In this document: piece by piece, positions 24,536 to 35,542 of the stretch
How positions within the stretch are numbered: position 1 is the stretch's first letter
How the letters are laid out: every line of letters begins with the position of its first letter
From: Xanthostigma xanthostigma
Lineage: Eukaryota > Arthropoda > Insecta > Raphidioptera > Raphidiidae
Length of the DNA stretch: 64,000 nt
Direction: 5' to 3'
NCBI GenBank assembly: GCA_963575645.1
Contig: OY754464.1
Location: 69,724,948 to 69,788,947 of the forward strand
The notes under the pieces: generated by a model
Seen by the model: the letters and a program-made list of their open reading frames with translations, nothing else
Databases searched by the model: none
Told to the model about the DNA's origin: nothing
Program-made: the position numbers and the translations under genes

Positions 24536-24757
24536 TTTGCTCCTCTTTGGGGAGTTTTGGGGGTTTTTTAATTATTTGTTGTTCTAGCGGCAATAGAAAT
24601 ACATACTCTGTAAAAATTTCAACTCTCTACCTATTACGGTTCTTGAGATACAGCCCGCTGACAGACAGACGGACAGACAGACGGACAGACAGACGGACAG
24701 CGGAGGCTTAGTAATAGGGTCCCGTTTGACCTTCGGGTACGGAACCCTAAAAAATTA

Positions 24758-25020
24758 AATACTGTCTTTTTAAAAGCATAAAACCTTCTTAACGATCTTA
24801 TAGATATAGATCTTGGAAGATTGTTAAAGAATCTTGTGCACATATTATATCTGCAGCTGCCCTCAAAAAAAGCTAATAAATGTTTAGGATATTCATATTG
24901 AATATTTCTACTACTGCTCAATTCAGAAATTTTTAAAATATCTATATTCTTACGTAGAAAGCAGAGGCAGACGTATAATATGTACAAGCATGGTAACGTT
25001 AAAATTTTGTTCTTTTTAAA
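24758..25020 (-). mobile_element. LINE 3' coding end (Jockey/CR1-like), minus strand
   Basis: The minus-strand frame contains CTRFFNNLPRSISIRSLRRF followed by Y-A-F-K-K, again the reverse-transcriptase C-terminal pattern. Only this end is present. Confidence 0.5.
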
Positions 25021-25901
25021 AATACCTCTACAAGATGATGACTCAGGAATACCATAAATTATGCGGATAGTGTCGGATTAACCCTGTCCGGGCCCCTAGG
25101 CAATGCAATCAGGTCTTTTCAAGTTGATGAAGGGATGAGAGTAACTTCCAGATGTTTGGCTCCAGGCATCCTGTTACTTCAATGTCTTATGTGATATTGT
25201 AACAACATGATTACTTTGACTAGATGCTGCAGCATCGCCTTACCTAACTCGTTAGCTTTATCAAAATGGTCTTAATGAATAGGTTATAGATAAATTGATG
25301 ATCCAGGTTTTTTGATGGGTCAGGAAAGAGAAATGAGACGTGACGTAGTTATTTTAAATTTATTGTTGTTGGGAAATTTCATACAAATTTTCAAATAAAA
25401 TTTTCGTTCAACGAAAAGTTTTTTTCTTAGTGCATGCACGGGCCTCTAGTCGATGTATTAATTCGACATGTTTACTTTGTGAACAAAATAAAAATATTAT
25501 TATTATAGACAGCTCTTTATAAACTGTTGACATTTGGAAGTATTTTATAGAGGTACTACAAATTTTCTCTGAAATGGTGTCTTTGACCAGGGCCTGACAA
25601 CTGGGAACCCGGGAAGGCGCAATCGCAGTAATGCGATTATGGTTGTTAATCAACCTACAAAATTTTGAAGGCGGGAAATCAAAAAATTTGCCATGGGCAC
25701 CGATGAATTCAGATACGGAACTGTATAAGATTCCTAGAGTAACTTGTAAAAATTGAGCTACACCTTTTAGAATCAGTTAATACATTAATATTAAACAGGA
25801 ATATTATTATTATTAATAATAATAATTTCTTTATTTACATTATAGCGTCAGATACAGAAAGTGTACATAATTAGTTTTGACCATAGTAGTAAAATTCAGT
25901 G

Positions 25902-26327
25902 AGGCTGCTGCACATGAGGCTGGAAACACTGCTTGGACTTCTGCGGGCCGGCAGGCTGGGTGCGAGGCTGAAAATGAGGTCACTGCAGACTCGCCTGCTA
26001 GCTCACAAGATAAATTATAAAATTCTTGCTAGGTGCTCTGCTTGCTCTGAGCAAGAACCAATCAGGAAACAGTATCTTGTCACGTGGGCGACACAAACCA
26101 ACATAGCGTCATTCTGCTCAGAGTCAGACAACAGACACGTTTTGCTGTGTTCATATTTGAACTGTCACTGCGCGCGCACCAGATCTACCCATAAAACAAG
26201 CTTGAAAAGACGTCTCTTGTGAAGCGAGCACACAAAAGCAATTAAGAAAACCAACGCTAGAAAACTAGTAGTTAAATCTATAGCAATAAATCTATGGCGG
26301 CAAATCGAACCCCGTGTGCAGCGGTTT
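25902..26327 (+). mobile_element. PIF/Harbinger-like MITE, family B, copy 2
   Basis: Left end AGGCTGCTGCACATGAGGC, right end CCGTGTGCAGCGGTTT, internal 'tatcttgtcacgtgggcgac' shared with copy 1. The flanking triplet is TTA on the right but GTG on the left, so the target duplication is not preserved here. Confidence 0.65.
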
Positions 26328-26683
26328 TTAGTTTAAAATGCAAGTAATATTTCTACAGAAATTCGTCATAAATACATTTTTAATATAACAAAACGATTCG
26401 GAAAACACGAATTGATCTCTATTTAACATTAATACATTCGTTGATATTTGTTATCCATGTTTCGTCGCACATTTTTACTTGTCGCGTATTTTTTTAAAGT
26501 ACAATACATTTTGATATCAGGTCACAAGTGTTCAAACAATACACCTTGTTAACTGCTTCTGTTTGCTTTGATGCAAGCATGACAATGTCAACACAGTATC
26601 TTGTCATGACTCAGTGAAATGATCTGAATCAATATCATCGTATTTATAAACCGATTGACTACAGTAATTCACTGATATAAATA

Positions 26684-27210
26684 ACTGGCGGTCCCGCCCG
26701 GTTTCATCCAGGTGCAAAAGAACGAATGGAGGGAGGGGGCACATGAGTACGCAAATTCATCTTAGTTTACCGAGATGAATCTTGTGTCCAAATTTCATGA
26801 TGATCGGAGTTACCGTTCAAAAGTTTTTGTCGTTAAAAAGCAGTATTTATACTTTTTTTAAAGAATAAATTTCTTTTAATATAATAAATATTTTACTTAC
26901 GTACCCCCTGTATACGTAAGTACGTAAATTCATCTTAGTTTACCGAGATGAATGTTGTGTCCAAATTTCATGATGATCGGAGTTACCGTTCAAAAATTTT
27001 TTTCGGACTTACAAATTTTGAGTTACATTTTGCAACAATTTTCATTGATGCTCCTCTCCTATTGGTCGTAGCATGATATTATATAGCCTATAGCCTTCCT
27101 CGATAAATGGGCTATCCAACAAAAAAAAATTTCAATTCGAACCAGTAATTCCTTAGATTAGCACGTTCAACCAAACAAACAAACTCTTCAGCTTTATATA
27201 TTAGTATAGA
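26684..27210 (-). mobile_element. Lep1-like Helitron, copy 4, with an internal duplication
   Basis: On the minus strand it starts TCTATACTAATATATAAAGC and ends with a slightly altered CCAGT in place of CTAGT. The block 'ttcatcttagtttaccgaga' to 'ggagttaccgttcaaaa' occurs twice (about 26757 and 26930), so part of the 3' half is duplicated. There is no tRNA-Lys block. Confidence 0.65.
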
Positions 27211-27571
27211 TATCTAACCCACATGTCCTTCGTGAAATGAAATTTTGCACACTGAGTGACTTCCTGGGCATAGCCCGCGTACTACTGCCGGTCTCGGATT
27301 CAGATAATGGAGATGATGATGAAAAACTAACTATAGGTATATAGCAATGTGGACTAAAAAGTAACAAATCGTTTTTAAATATAAATATAATTTATTTTTT
27401 TAATAAGTTTAAAATGAGAATAGCTTATTTTCGCTGTTGAACAAAATCTTTATAGGTAGGTAAAAAAATCTTAAGTTTAAAAGTCATTTTTTAACAAGCG
27501 TCTCCATACACTAATTTAACATTTCTGAAAAGCTGCGCGCCTGCGTAGTAAATTGTCAAGGCTGTAATTTT

Positions 27572-27632
27572 GTAGTAGATAGCGTGCCTGGCTCTCACCC
27601 AAGAGGCCTGGGTTCGATTCCCGGTACCGGAA
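27572..27632 (+). pseudogene. tRNA-Glu(CTC)-derived fragment
   Basis: The anticodon arm CTGGCTCTCACCCAAGAGG, with anticodon CTC, and the T arm GGGTTCGATTCCCGG are those of tRNA-Glu, and the 3' end reads GTACCGGAA. The 5' acceptor strand and D arm are not recognisable. A second piece with only the T arm and the same 3' end lies at 28043-28071. These are relics inside the palindromic element. Confidence 0.65.
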
Positions 27633-28348
27633 TAATTTTACTTTTTATTTTTTTTTTACTTTGAGACTGATACAATTAAAATAATACATTTTTTAGAACA
27701 CACCTGTCTTTTTATATACTTGACTGTCAATTAAATATAATATTTTTAGAAAACGCAGTTCTATTCAAACAACTATGAAACTATTTAATTCGCATAGGTA
27801 CCCGTTTATCGTTCACCCCGGAATTATTTTTTTAAAAACTCCCCCTTTGCTCCATCCCGTTTCACTGCGAGACAATTCGCATACCCCTTTATCGTTTACC
27901 CCGGAATTACAATTCGCATCCCGTTTATTGTTCACCCTGGATTTTTTACCCTTAATTTTATTCAAGTAGGTATATAAAAGACAGGTGTATTCTAAAAAAT
28001 GTATTATTTTAATTGTATCTGTCTCAAAGTGAAAAAAAAGTAAGGCCCGGGTTCGATTCCCGGTACCGGAATGAATTTTATTTTTACTTTTTATTTTTTT
28101 TTTTCACTTTGAGACTACAACTTAAAACTCACATTTAATCGAACCGTCATCAAGTGAAATATTGATTAATAATTTTATTTGCTGAATAAACAAAATTAGG
28201 CTAAATAAATTACTCGTACATTTCTTTTCAAATAAGTTTTATTTAAAAAATAATTAAAATAAAATAAATACCAAAAATAAAATACCTACCATCTGATAAT
28301 GAAACTGAAAATAAAATACATACCAAAAATAAAATACCATCTGATAAT

Positions 28349-28457
28349 GAAACTAATATGTTAGCGGTGCAATTACTAAATTATTAAATATCTTTTATTC
28401 AATTTGAATAAAAGATATTTAATAATTTAGTAATAGCACCGCTAACATATCAGTTTC
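28349..28457. repeat. Near-perfect palindrome, arms of about 54 bp
   Basis: The sequence 'atgttagcggtgcaattact' leads to the centre 'ttcaatttgaa', then the mirror 'agtaatagcaccgctaacat'. The spacer is nearly zero, so this could form a cruciform or, in RNA, a long hairpin. Confidence 0.85.
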
Positions 28458-28714
28458 TTGTTTTGGTTTTGTTTTTTTGTTATAATGTCGTGTACGGTTT
28501 TATACAAGTCGGTTTTATTACGGTTCGCGGCTGCTTGGAACGAACCTACAAATGAGTGTACGGTTTTATTATCGTTCGCGGCTGCTTGGAACGGACCTAG
28601 AAATGACAGTCCTGACACTCTACTACGCAGGCGCGCAGCTTTTCAGAAATGTTAAATTAGTGTATGGAGACGCTTGTCATTTTTTACGTTTTAGTCTACA
28701 TTGCTAGAAAAGAG

Positions 28715-29079
28715 TAGTGTCCGACCGAAGCTAGTTTTTACGGCCGAAACCGAAACTTCAGGTTTTCGTGGGAAAAATAAAGTAAACATTATCATAATCA
28801 GGCTTTATTATTTTAATTTTTTTTTATTTTTAAATTATTCACATATTAATCATTCAGCCTCTGATATTTTAACTAATCATTAACTTATCATATCAAAGAA
28901 CACAAACTTTTTTTAATGTTTTGAAATAAAATTAAAGCTACAAAACAAAATTACTTTTTAGTAAAAAATAAAACCTCCCGAATGTAGTTTCGGTTTCGGC
29001 CGTGGCCGGATGGGCAGCCGAAACCGAAACTAAACCGAAACCAGTTTTTGGCCGAAACCGAAATTTCGGTCAGACACTA
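28715..29079. mobile_element. hAT MITE with intact target duplication
   Basis: Flanked by the identical 8-mer GAAAAGAG (28707-28714 and 29080-29087). Ends TAGTGTCCGACCGAAGC and TTTCGGTCAGACACTA are inverted repeats, with many 'ccgaaaccgaaa' motifs below the ends. No coding content. Confidence 0.85.
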
Positions 29080-29395
29080 GAAAAGAGTAATTTTTTGAGT
29101 TTTTTAACTAATTTTAATTATAACCCTAAAAACCAACTTTCATTTTGAAAAAAGGCGCATTATATATCAATTAAATTAAACATTCGTTATGCAATAATGA
29201 GATTCTACTGTAATTATGCATTTTGACACTTTTATAACTTACCAGAAAACAGTTGTGTTTGCTCTGCAAAAATGTAAACTGTATACATTAAATTAAAATA
29301 GATCTATACATGCCTAATCTGTAACATCATGTCAAGTGTGAGTGCACGTCAGTGGTGGGCTGCGTGTTTTATAAAGGGGCTTATGGTCAGAGTGC

Positions 29396-29721
29396 CCGTC
29401 GGCAAAAATTTTATTGATACATACTCTCCCCAAACTTTGTATATGGCTTCATTAGGCCTAGTCTGACACCTATTTCCTCTATGACTTTTCTTGATTTTGG
29501 GGCGTTTTCCCTCTAAATTTTCCGAAAGATGTCGTTTTGACGACATGTAAAAAATTTATAGATACTGTTTGTTTTTTAATTGGATAGCTTAAAAACTTCA
29601 ACCAAAACGCTAAAATAATGTTCTCTGACAAATAACATGAACCATTTGAAATGTCTGACACCTCGAATATGTCGAACATATTCGAGGTGTCAGATATTTT
29701 AAATGGTTCATGTTATTTGTT
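29396..29721 (-). repeat. Family C foldback repeat, copy 2
   Basis: Starts GTCAGAGTGCCCGTCGGC and ends in a long hairpin at 29633-29720 whose stem is 'acctcgaatatg' with its partner and 'aacatgaaccattt' with its partner. Minus-strand frames again read HLSENLEGKRPK, here interrupted by a frame change compared with the copy at 6805. Confidence 0.6.
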
Positions 29722-30399
29722 AAAAAAATAAAACAGAGACATTATAAGAACATATTTAAAAAAATATCAAGTGGTTATTATATTTGGAATAGTTGTAAAA
29801 AAAAGTATGCGTGTAACCTTTAACGCACGTTTTAAATTTTTAAAGCTAATGTACTTATGTGTTTACATGACATGTTCTGCTGTTTGCAATACGAACAACA
29901 AATATATTATTATTATTATTATTGAAGTAAAACATGTAAACAATGGACATATTGCTAGCGGTAAGGAGTATCCAAGTGCGATTTTCTTCGGTAATTTCCG
30001 AAACTTAATTATATCCATTATTCAGCTCTACTTGCAACTACTTGCAAATCAGAGCAGAGATCTATTTATATATACGCATGCTCCAAAATTACACGCCCGG
30101 TGCAAAAAAAAAGATAAAATCGACTGCTACGTAGCTGAGCACTCAGTGAAAGATTGCGAAATAAAGTAAATTTGCAAATAATATCATGTATGTATATTGT
30201 ATAGTATAACATAAAACGTGACATCAACCTGCCTTATGTTGAAACATTCCTTTGGTCGATGATAGTTCAGGTGTAAAACACACACACAAATGTTATGGTC
30301 GTTTAGTGCGCAAATGACACCCAACATATCGCACATTACCTTTGATCGACACACTATGTGCAGGTAAGCATACTGACTGGAACAAAAACTGTCATATTA

Positions 30400-30784
30400 A
30401 AGCCTCTGCACACGAAGCTGGATTGCCGCTAAACTCCTTCCCAGATTTGACTGCTAGTTTTCTAGCACTGACTGTCTTAATTACTCTTATGTGCTCGCTT
30501 CACACTAGACGTCTTTTCAAGCTTGTTTTGTGGATAGATCTGGTCTGCGCGCAGTAACAGTTCAAATATAAACACAGAGCAAAGCGTGTCTGTTGTCTGA
30601 CAAGATACTGCTTCCTGATTGGTTCTTGCTCATACCTAGCAAGGACAATAGCCCCTGTTCTAATTTTAATATCTATCTTGTGAGCTAGCAGGCGAGCCCG
30701 CAGTGACGTCATTTTCAGCCTCGTATTCAGCCTGCCGGCCAGCAGAAGTCCAAGCAGCGTTTCCAACCTCGTGTGCAACGGCCG
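30400..30784 (-). mobile_element. PIF/Harbinger-like MITE, family B, copy 3
   Basis: Begins AAGCCTCTGCACACGAAGC after TTA and ends CTCGTGTGCAACGGCC. Internal 'tatcttgtgagctagcaggc' and 'ttggttcttgctcatacct' match the other copies in inverted orientation. Confidence 0.65.
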
Positions 30785-31535
30785 TAACACTCATAACTCA
30801 GTGATGACTCAACGAATGTATAACTACGACCAGTTACCTGTTTGATGTACTGCTTTAGAAGCAGAGCTGAGCAAAGCACCGAACCTAATAGCAGGAAAGC
30901 TATCGAACATTTTTGGGAGGTATTTGAAGTAATGTGAAAATTTGCGAACCTAATACTTCTTTTGTAATGCCTGACCACAAAATCGAAAACCTGGCTGAAG
31001 GTGAATGCGGGTAAGACGTTACGGGTAGGTTGAAGTGTGAGAAATTTCAAAATGCCTCAATGACTTTTTGCAAATACAGTTTCGCAAAGTTAAAAATTCA
31101 AGACTTGGACTAGGCCCCACCACCCTTCAGCCAGGTCTTCGATTTTGTGTTCAGACATTACAAAACAAGTGTTATGCCAATTTTCACGTTGCCTCAACTA
31201 GCTACCCAAAAATGTTTGATAGCTCTTGGACTATAAGTGCTTGAAGCGCCGAGGTTCGAGCACTTACATAAATAAGTACTCGATTTATTCAAGCAACAAA
31301 CACTTTAATTCTATCGTTAAAAAAAAGCATCAAGCGTCTGTCGACCTGTAGTGGTAATACGTTACCCAAATTGCTACCATCATTTTCTCCACAAAATCAT
31401 TATTTCGTCGAATATCCAGACCATAATATACAGTTAATTTATTAATCATTTTACCTGTATGGTTACCTTTGCAAGAGAAAACCTTTTTGTTTTTATTATA
31501 ATCTACTTTTGTATTAAACAAATTAGATATATTAC

Positions 31536-31861
31536 TCTATTACTAATATATAAAGCTGAAGAGTTTGTTTGTCTGGTTGAACGCGCTAATCTCAGGAACT
31601 ACTGGTTCGAATTGAAGCATTTTTTTGTTGGATAGTCCATTTATCGAGGAAGGCTATGAGCTATATAATATCACGGTACGACCAATAGGAGCGGAGCATT
31701 AATGAAAAAATGTTGCCGTCCGACAAAAACTTTTAAACGGTAACTCCGATCATCATGAAATTTGGGCACAACATTCATCTTAATAAACTAAGATGAACGT
31801 GCGTACTCGTGTCCCCGCATTCGTTCTTTTGCACCCGGGTGAAACCGGGCGGGACCGCTAG
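31536..31861 (+). mobile_element. Lep1-like Helitron, short copy 5
   Basis: A compact element: starts TCTATTACTAATATATAAAG, ends GGGACCGCTAG before T. It lacks the tRNA-Lys block, so it shows the basic form of the family. Confidence 0.75.
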
Positions 31862-32267
31862 TACAATATATTGTGGTGAACTGGTAAAGATTATTGTCTA
31901 TCTTTTTAAACAGTATACCGATGCATTCAAATCTTTCATTAACGTCTGATTAGAACTATTCAATAATACCTGTTCATTGTGTTATATTCTTTGTAAAATA
32001 GGTAAAACACTATGTACCATTTTGTAATAAATTGAAATATTTATTATAATTTATAAGCGTAGCAAAAACATCGCTTTTATTTACATATAGCTATAAATAA
32101 CAACACTCATCTAACATCGCGTTACAAAACATATCATTAGGCATGATATGGTTCATGATGTACGTTTAAAAAAAAATACTGTACACTCCTCTAAAAGAAC
32201 GCGCACATTTGTCGAGCGACCGGTTGTACAGCACAAAGCAAAAAGCCCCGCCATCAAACCGACGCCA

Positions 32268-32938
32268 ATACTGCCCTAAAAAGGCAAAGGGCAGTAAGTG
32301 ACGTTTGTTGACAAAATGAGTTCATACTGAAGACAACGACAGCAGTAAGTGCTGCAGCTTTTAAACCGACCCCCAGATGAATTGCACACTTCCTTCCTAG
32401 GTAGATTGATGAGGCAAAACAGCAGTATATGATTTTTAATTATATTGTGTTTAGGCAGATGACAGTATTTGTGCAAAATGTCTATTACTGCTCTTTTTAA
32501 ACATAATGCACATTTTAGATCTAAGGCAAAGGGCAGTATTTGCGAAGTAGTAGTAGTTTGTTATAACAATCTATAATATTAAGTAACAATCTCTTGTTTC
32601 CTAATTATATTTATAATAATTTAGCTGATCTTGAATCTAGAGCACATCATTCTAGTTTCACTTACAATTGTTAACAATTGTGAGTTTACATAAATAATGT
32701 TATGAAAGAAAGCAGTATGTGATTTTTTTTGTTATTAATAATAAAAAAATAATAAAACAAACGAAAAAATAATTTTATTGTCTTTAAAAAATGTTTCCCC
32801 CACATGTTCTGTGGTTTCCCCCATGTTTTGGTTTCCATAATCTAAAATTCTGAACGGTCAAGACATTTTTAGTAAATCTTGATTTACTCAAATTCATAAG
32901 TTGGTCACTTACTGCCTTTTGCCTTTTTACGGCAGAAT
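32268..32938. mobile_element. TIR element with repeated end motifs inside
   Basis: Inverted ends: ATACTGCCCTAAAAAGGCAA on the left (then 'agggcagtaagtgac') and 'gtcacttactgccttttgcc' on the right. The phrases 'ggcaaagggcagta' and 'cagtat(a/g)tgattttt' recur inside at about 32422, 32524 and 32709. No coding content and no clear target duplication, so the superfamily is open. Confidence 0.65.
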
Positions 32939-32989
32939 AGTGTAAGTGCCTTATGGCAAATACACTAAAAAGACAGTTCAGTTGCTTTT

Positions 32990-33190
32990 TAACCGACGGA
33001 AAACAAAAACGGAGGAGGTTCTCAAGTCGACGCGTATATTTTTTTTTTTATTTATTTATTTTTTTTTTTATTTATGTATGACCACGCATAACTTTTTACA
33101 GAGTAGTCCGATTTTGATAATTTTTTTTTTGTTGTTCTAATAATGAACATTTTACGCATTAATCTTGGAATTAAATGCTGCCTTTAAACA
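32990..33190 (+). mobile_element. LINE tail (RTE-like), 'gaggaggttctcaagtcgac' type
   Basis: The sequence 'aacggaggaggttctcaagt', a T-rich run and 'gagtagtccgattttgataa' are the typical 3' part of an abundant lepidopteran repeat. An inverted relative is at 38870-39290. Confidence 0.55.
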
Positions 33191-33800
33191 GTATCATCAA
33201 AACTTGCAACTGCGAAAATAAACAATAAAAAAGTATCGTTTAAATCATTGAGATACTACCTCAATGGTTTAAATAAACAGGACGCTATTTCATTTTTTTT
33301 CGCAATCTGTCACCTTTCAGTCTTCCGTTATGAAGAAAATATGATGTGGTGTATTGTTTAGGATCAAATGATCGTGACGAGCGCACGTTATGGAAGCAGT
33401 TTTTTTCCAGTTGATACTTTATTGCGGAACAATGAGCACGCCAAGCTGCTAAACAGCGTGATACGTCGATCCTATAATTCATGCGGCTTTTGTCTGAAAA
33501 CTTGTGATGTAAACACGCTTACATAATATATTCTATATATACGTGATGACGCAAATGCTCTTTTATCTCCGTGATTGGTATGAAAGTTATTTCACTGGAA
33601 AGTGGAAACATTATATAAATTGCACACATAGATGATATGCTTACGTCAAAACAAGTATACGTCTACTGTCGACTTGGAAAAACAGAATATTTCATAATGA
33701 TCTGAAAACATTTTAAGGATCAGCGGAAAAATTGTAAATTACGCCGCAATGGTTCGAATCCCGGCGGGAGTAGATGTGGCTGGAACGTGAGGTTTTATTA

Positions 33801-33960
33801 AGGCCGCTTCACGCACGAGGCTAGATTCTTTGCTAGATTTGCCTACTAGTTTTCTAGCGCTGGTTTTCTTGATTGCTCTTAAGTGCTCGCTTCCCAAGAG
33901 ACTATTTTTCAAGCGTGTTTTGTGGTTAGATCTGGTGCGCGCGCAGTGACAGTTCGAATG
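33801..33960 (-). mobile_element. PIF/Harbinger-like MITE, family B, copy 4 (cut)
   Basis: Starts AGGCCGCTTCACGCACGAGG after TTA and stops where the Helitron at 33961 begins. The missing half is not found on the other side of the Helitron, so the copy was already truncated or was lost with the insertion. Confidence 0.65.
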
Positions 33961-34553
33961 TCTATACTAATATAAAGCTGAAGAGTTTGTTTGCTTGAAC
34001 GCGCTAATCTCAGGAACTACTGGTTCAAATTGAAAATTTTTTTTTTATTTGGATAGCCCATTTATCGAGGAAGGCTATAGGCTATATAATATCACGCTAC
34101 GACAATTAGGAGCGGAGCATTACTGAAAAATGTATCTCAAAAATAAGCTTCTATTCAGGTGAAATGCACTAACTAAATATACTCATATAAGCGTTGCCAG
34201 AATACGACGCCGGCTAGCTCAATCGGTAGAGCACACGACTGTCGATATCAGGGTCGTGGGTTCGAGCCCTACGTTGGGCGAATATATTTTTATTTTTTTT
34301 TCTACATTGCTTTCTTCTAAGGCTTACATTAAAATTTATTTTAATTTTATTTAAATAATTAAAAAAAAATTATTAGTTAAAAAAAGTATAAATACTGCTT
34401 TTAATCGACAAAAACTTTTGAACGGTAACTCTGATCATCATGAAATTTGGACACAACATTCATCTCGGTAAACTAAGATGAATGTGTGTACTCATGTTCC
34501 TCCCTTCCCCATTCGTTCTTTTACACTCGGGTGAAACCGGGCGGGATCGCTAG
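33961..34553 (+). mobile_element. Lep1-like Helitron carrying a tRNA-Lys segment, copy 6
   Basis: Starts TCTATACTAATATAAAGCTG and ends GGGATCGCTAG before T. It includes the whole tRNA-Lys-like block at 34209-34280, then an A/T-rich stretch and the shared 3' third. It is the most complete tRNA-bearing copy in the window. Confidence 0.78.
34209..34280 (+). pseudogene. tRNA-Lys-derived segment in a Helitron
   Basis: GCCGGCTAGCTCAATCGGTA and GGGTCGTGGGTTCGAGCCC keep the A-box and B-box of tRNA-Lys, and the end ACGTTGGGCG is the correct 3' acceptor strand. The anticodon arm has changed to 'cgactgtcgatatcag', so no lysine anticodon remains. The same block occurs at 17448 and, cut off, at 34854. 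Confidence 0.7.
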
Positions 34554-35126
34554 TATATTATATAACCGAAAGCTCCACTACTTTTGTCGCTTATACCGTG
34601 TTTCATCACAATCGCGTACGGGGAGCAGCTATAGTTAAAAATAAATTCCATGCGGACGAAGTCGCGAGTTACAGCTAGTTTTGCGTGTAAATCGACCAAT
34701 TCCTACATGCATAGACACAGCACACACCCATACACGCAGTCAAGTGTGCTTGACAAACATTGTGATTGCATAAGCATTAATTGTGCAAGCTTGATTGCGT
34801 GTTAGTGTCCCGGAGGAGCGACATGAATGAAGCTGTCTGTATAATTATTCTCTGATTGAGCCAGCCGGGGTTGTGTACTCACAACGCTAATATGAGTATA
34901 TTTAGTTAGTACATTAATGACCTGAATAGAAGCTTATTTTTGAGATACATTTTGCAACATTTTTCATTAATGCTCTGCTTCTAATGGTCGTAGCGTGATA
35001 TTATATAGCCTATAGCCTTCCTCGATAAATTGGCTATCCAACAATTTTTTTTTTTAATTTGAACCAGTAGCTCCTGAGATTAGCGCGTTCAACCAAACAA
35101 ACAAACAAACAAACTCTTCAGCTTTA

Positions 35127-35476
35127 AATGACTCTCTCAGCCTTGTACATTTATCATTGCTTAGTTTATGTCAAAAAAGAGCAAAATTTGTTTGAAACTA
35201 ACTCAGAATTACATGATTATGATACACGGCATAAAAATTCCCTTACGTTGCCACTACATAGACTAGCCACTATTCAAAAAAGTTTTACTTATGTGTCTCT
35301 CAAACTTTACAATAAATTGCCTAATGATATCAAAATGCTGAAACTGGAAACTTTTAAAAAATCACTGAGAAGCATTCTAACCAAAAACTGTTTTTATACT
35401 GTAAATGAATTTTTTAATTATGAATTTTAATGTGTAAATTTGACGTCACATATGTAGTATAGTACTATCTTATTGT
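35127..35476 (+). pseudogene. LINE reverse transcriptase, C-terminal 100 residues (Jockey/CR1-like)
   Basis: An open frame of 100 codons to a stop at 35430. It reads DYDTRHKNSLTLPLHRL, then VSLKLYNKLPNDIKMLKLET followed by F-K-K-S-L. The 'Y.TR..N', 'LYN.LP..I' and 'FK.SL' motifs are the conserved tail of insect Jockey/CR1-group ORF2 proteins. The reverse-transcriptase core is absent because the insertion is 5'-truncated. The tail runs into an (atct)n microsatellite, which may have grown from the LINE's own 3' repeat. The frame is intact, so the insertion is not very old. Confidence 0.75.
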
Positions 35477-35482
35477 GTAAAT

Positions 35483-35483
35483 A

Positions 35484-35541
<58 letters not shown>
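35483..35541. repeat. (atct)n microsatellite
   Basis: About fourteen uninterrupted tetranucleotide copies at the 3' end of the LINE fragment. Confidence 0.95.

Positions 35542-35542
<1 letters not shown>

Larger units (their letters stand above)
23265..24755 (+). mobile_element. Lepidopteran RTE-type/SINE tail split by inserted sequence
   Basis: The left part 'aaaaccggtcaagtgtgagt' followed by 'cggactcgcacacgaagggt' and the right part (24540-24755, with 'gttgttctagcggcaataga' and 'cttcgggtacggaaccct') are the two ends of one short repeat that I know as continuous in moths. Here about 1.2 kb of tandem and palindrome-family sequence lies between them. The right part contains an expanded (gacagacg) run at 24661-24702. 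Confidence 0.65.
27343..28706. mobile_element. Large inverted-repeat element with tRNA-Glu-like pieces
   Basis: The ends pair: 'agcaatgtggactaaaa' on the left and 'ttttagtctacattgct' on the right. Further in, 'caagcgtctccatacactaa' and 'ctgaaaagctgcgcgcctgc' (27497-27550) pair with 28625-28675. An inner inverted pair ('acacctgtctttttatatac', 27700-27720, and 27965-27985) follows, and then a near-perfect palindrome. It is a nest of foldbacks, possibly several insertions. The short frame at 28458-28655 has an internal repeat and no domain. Confidence 0.6.

Noticed and set aside
35483-35541. Regular short repeats as a CRISPR array
   Set aside because: They are uninterrupted tetranucleotides without spacers, at a LINE tail. 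Nothing else in the window looks prokaryotic.
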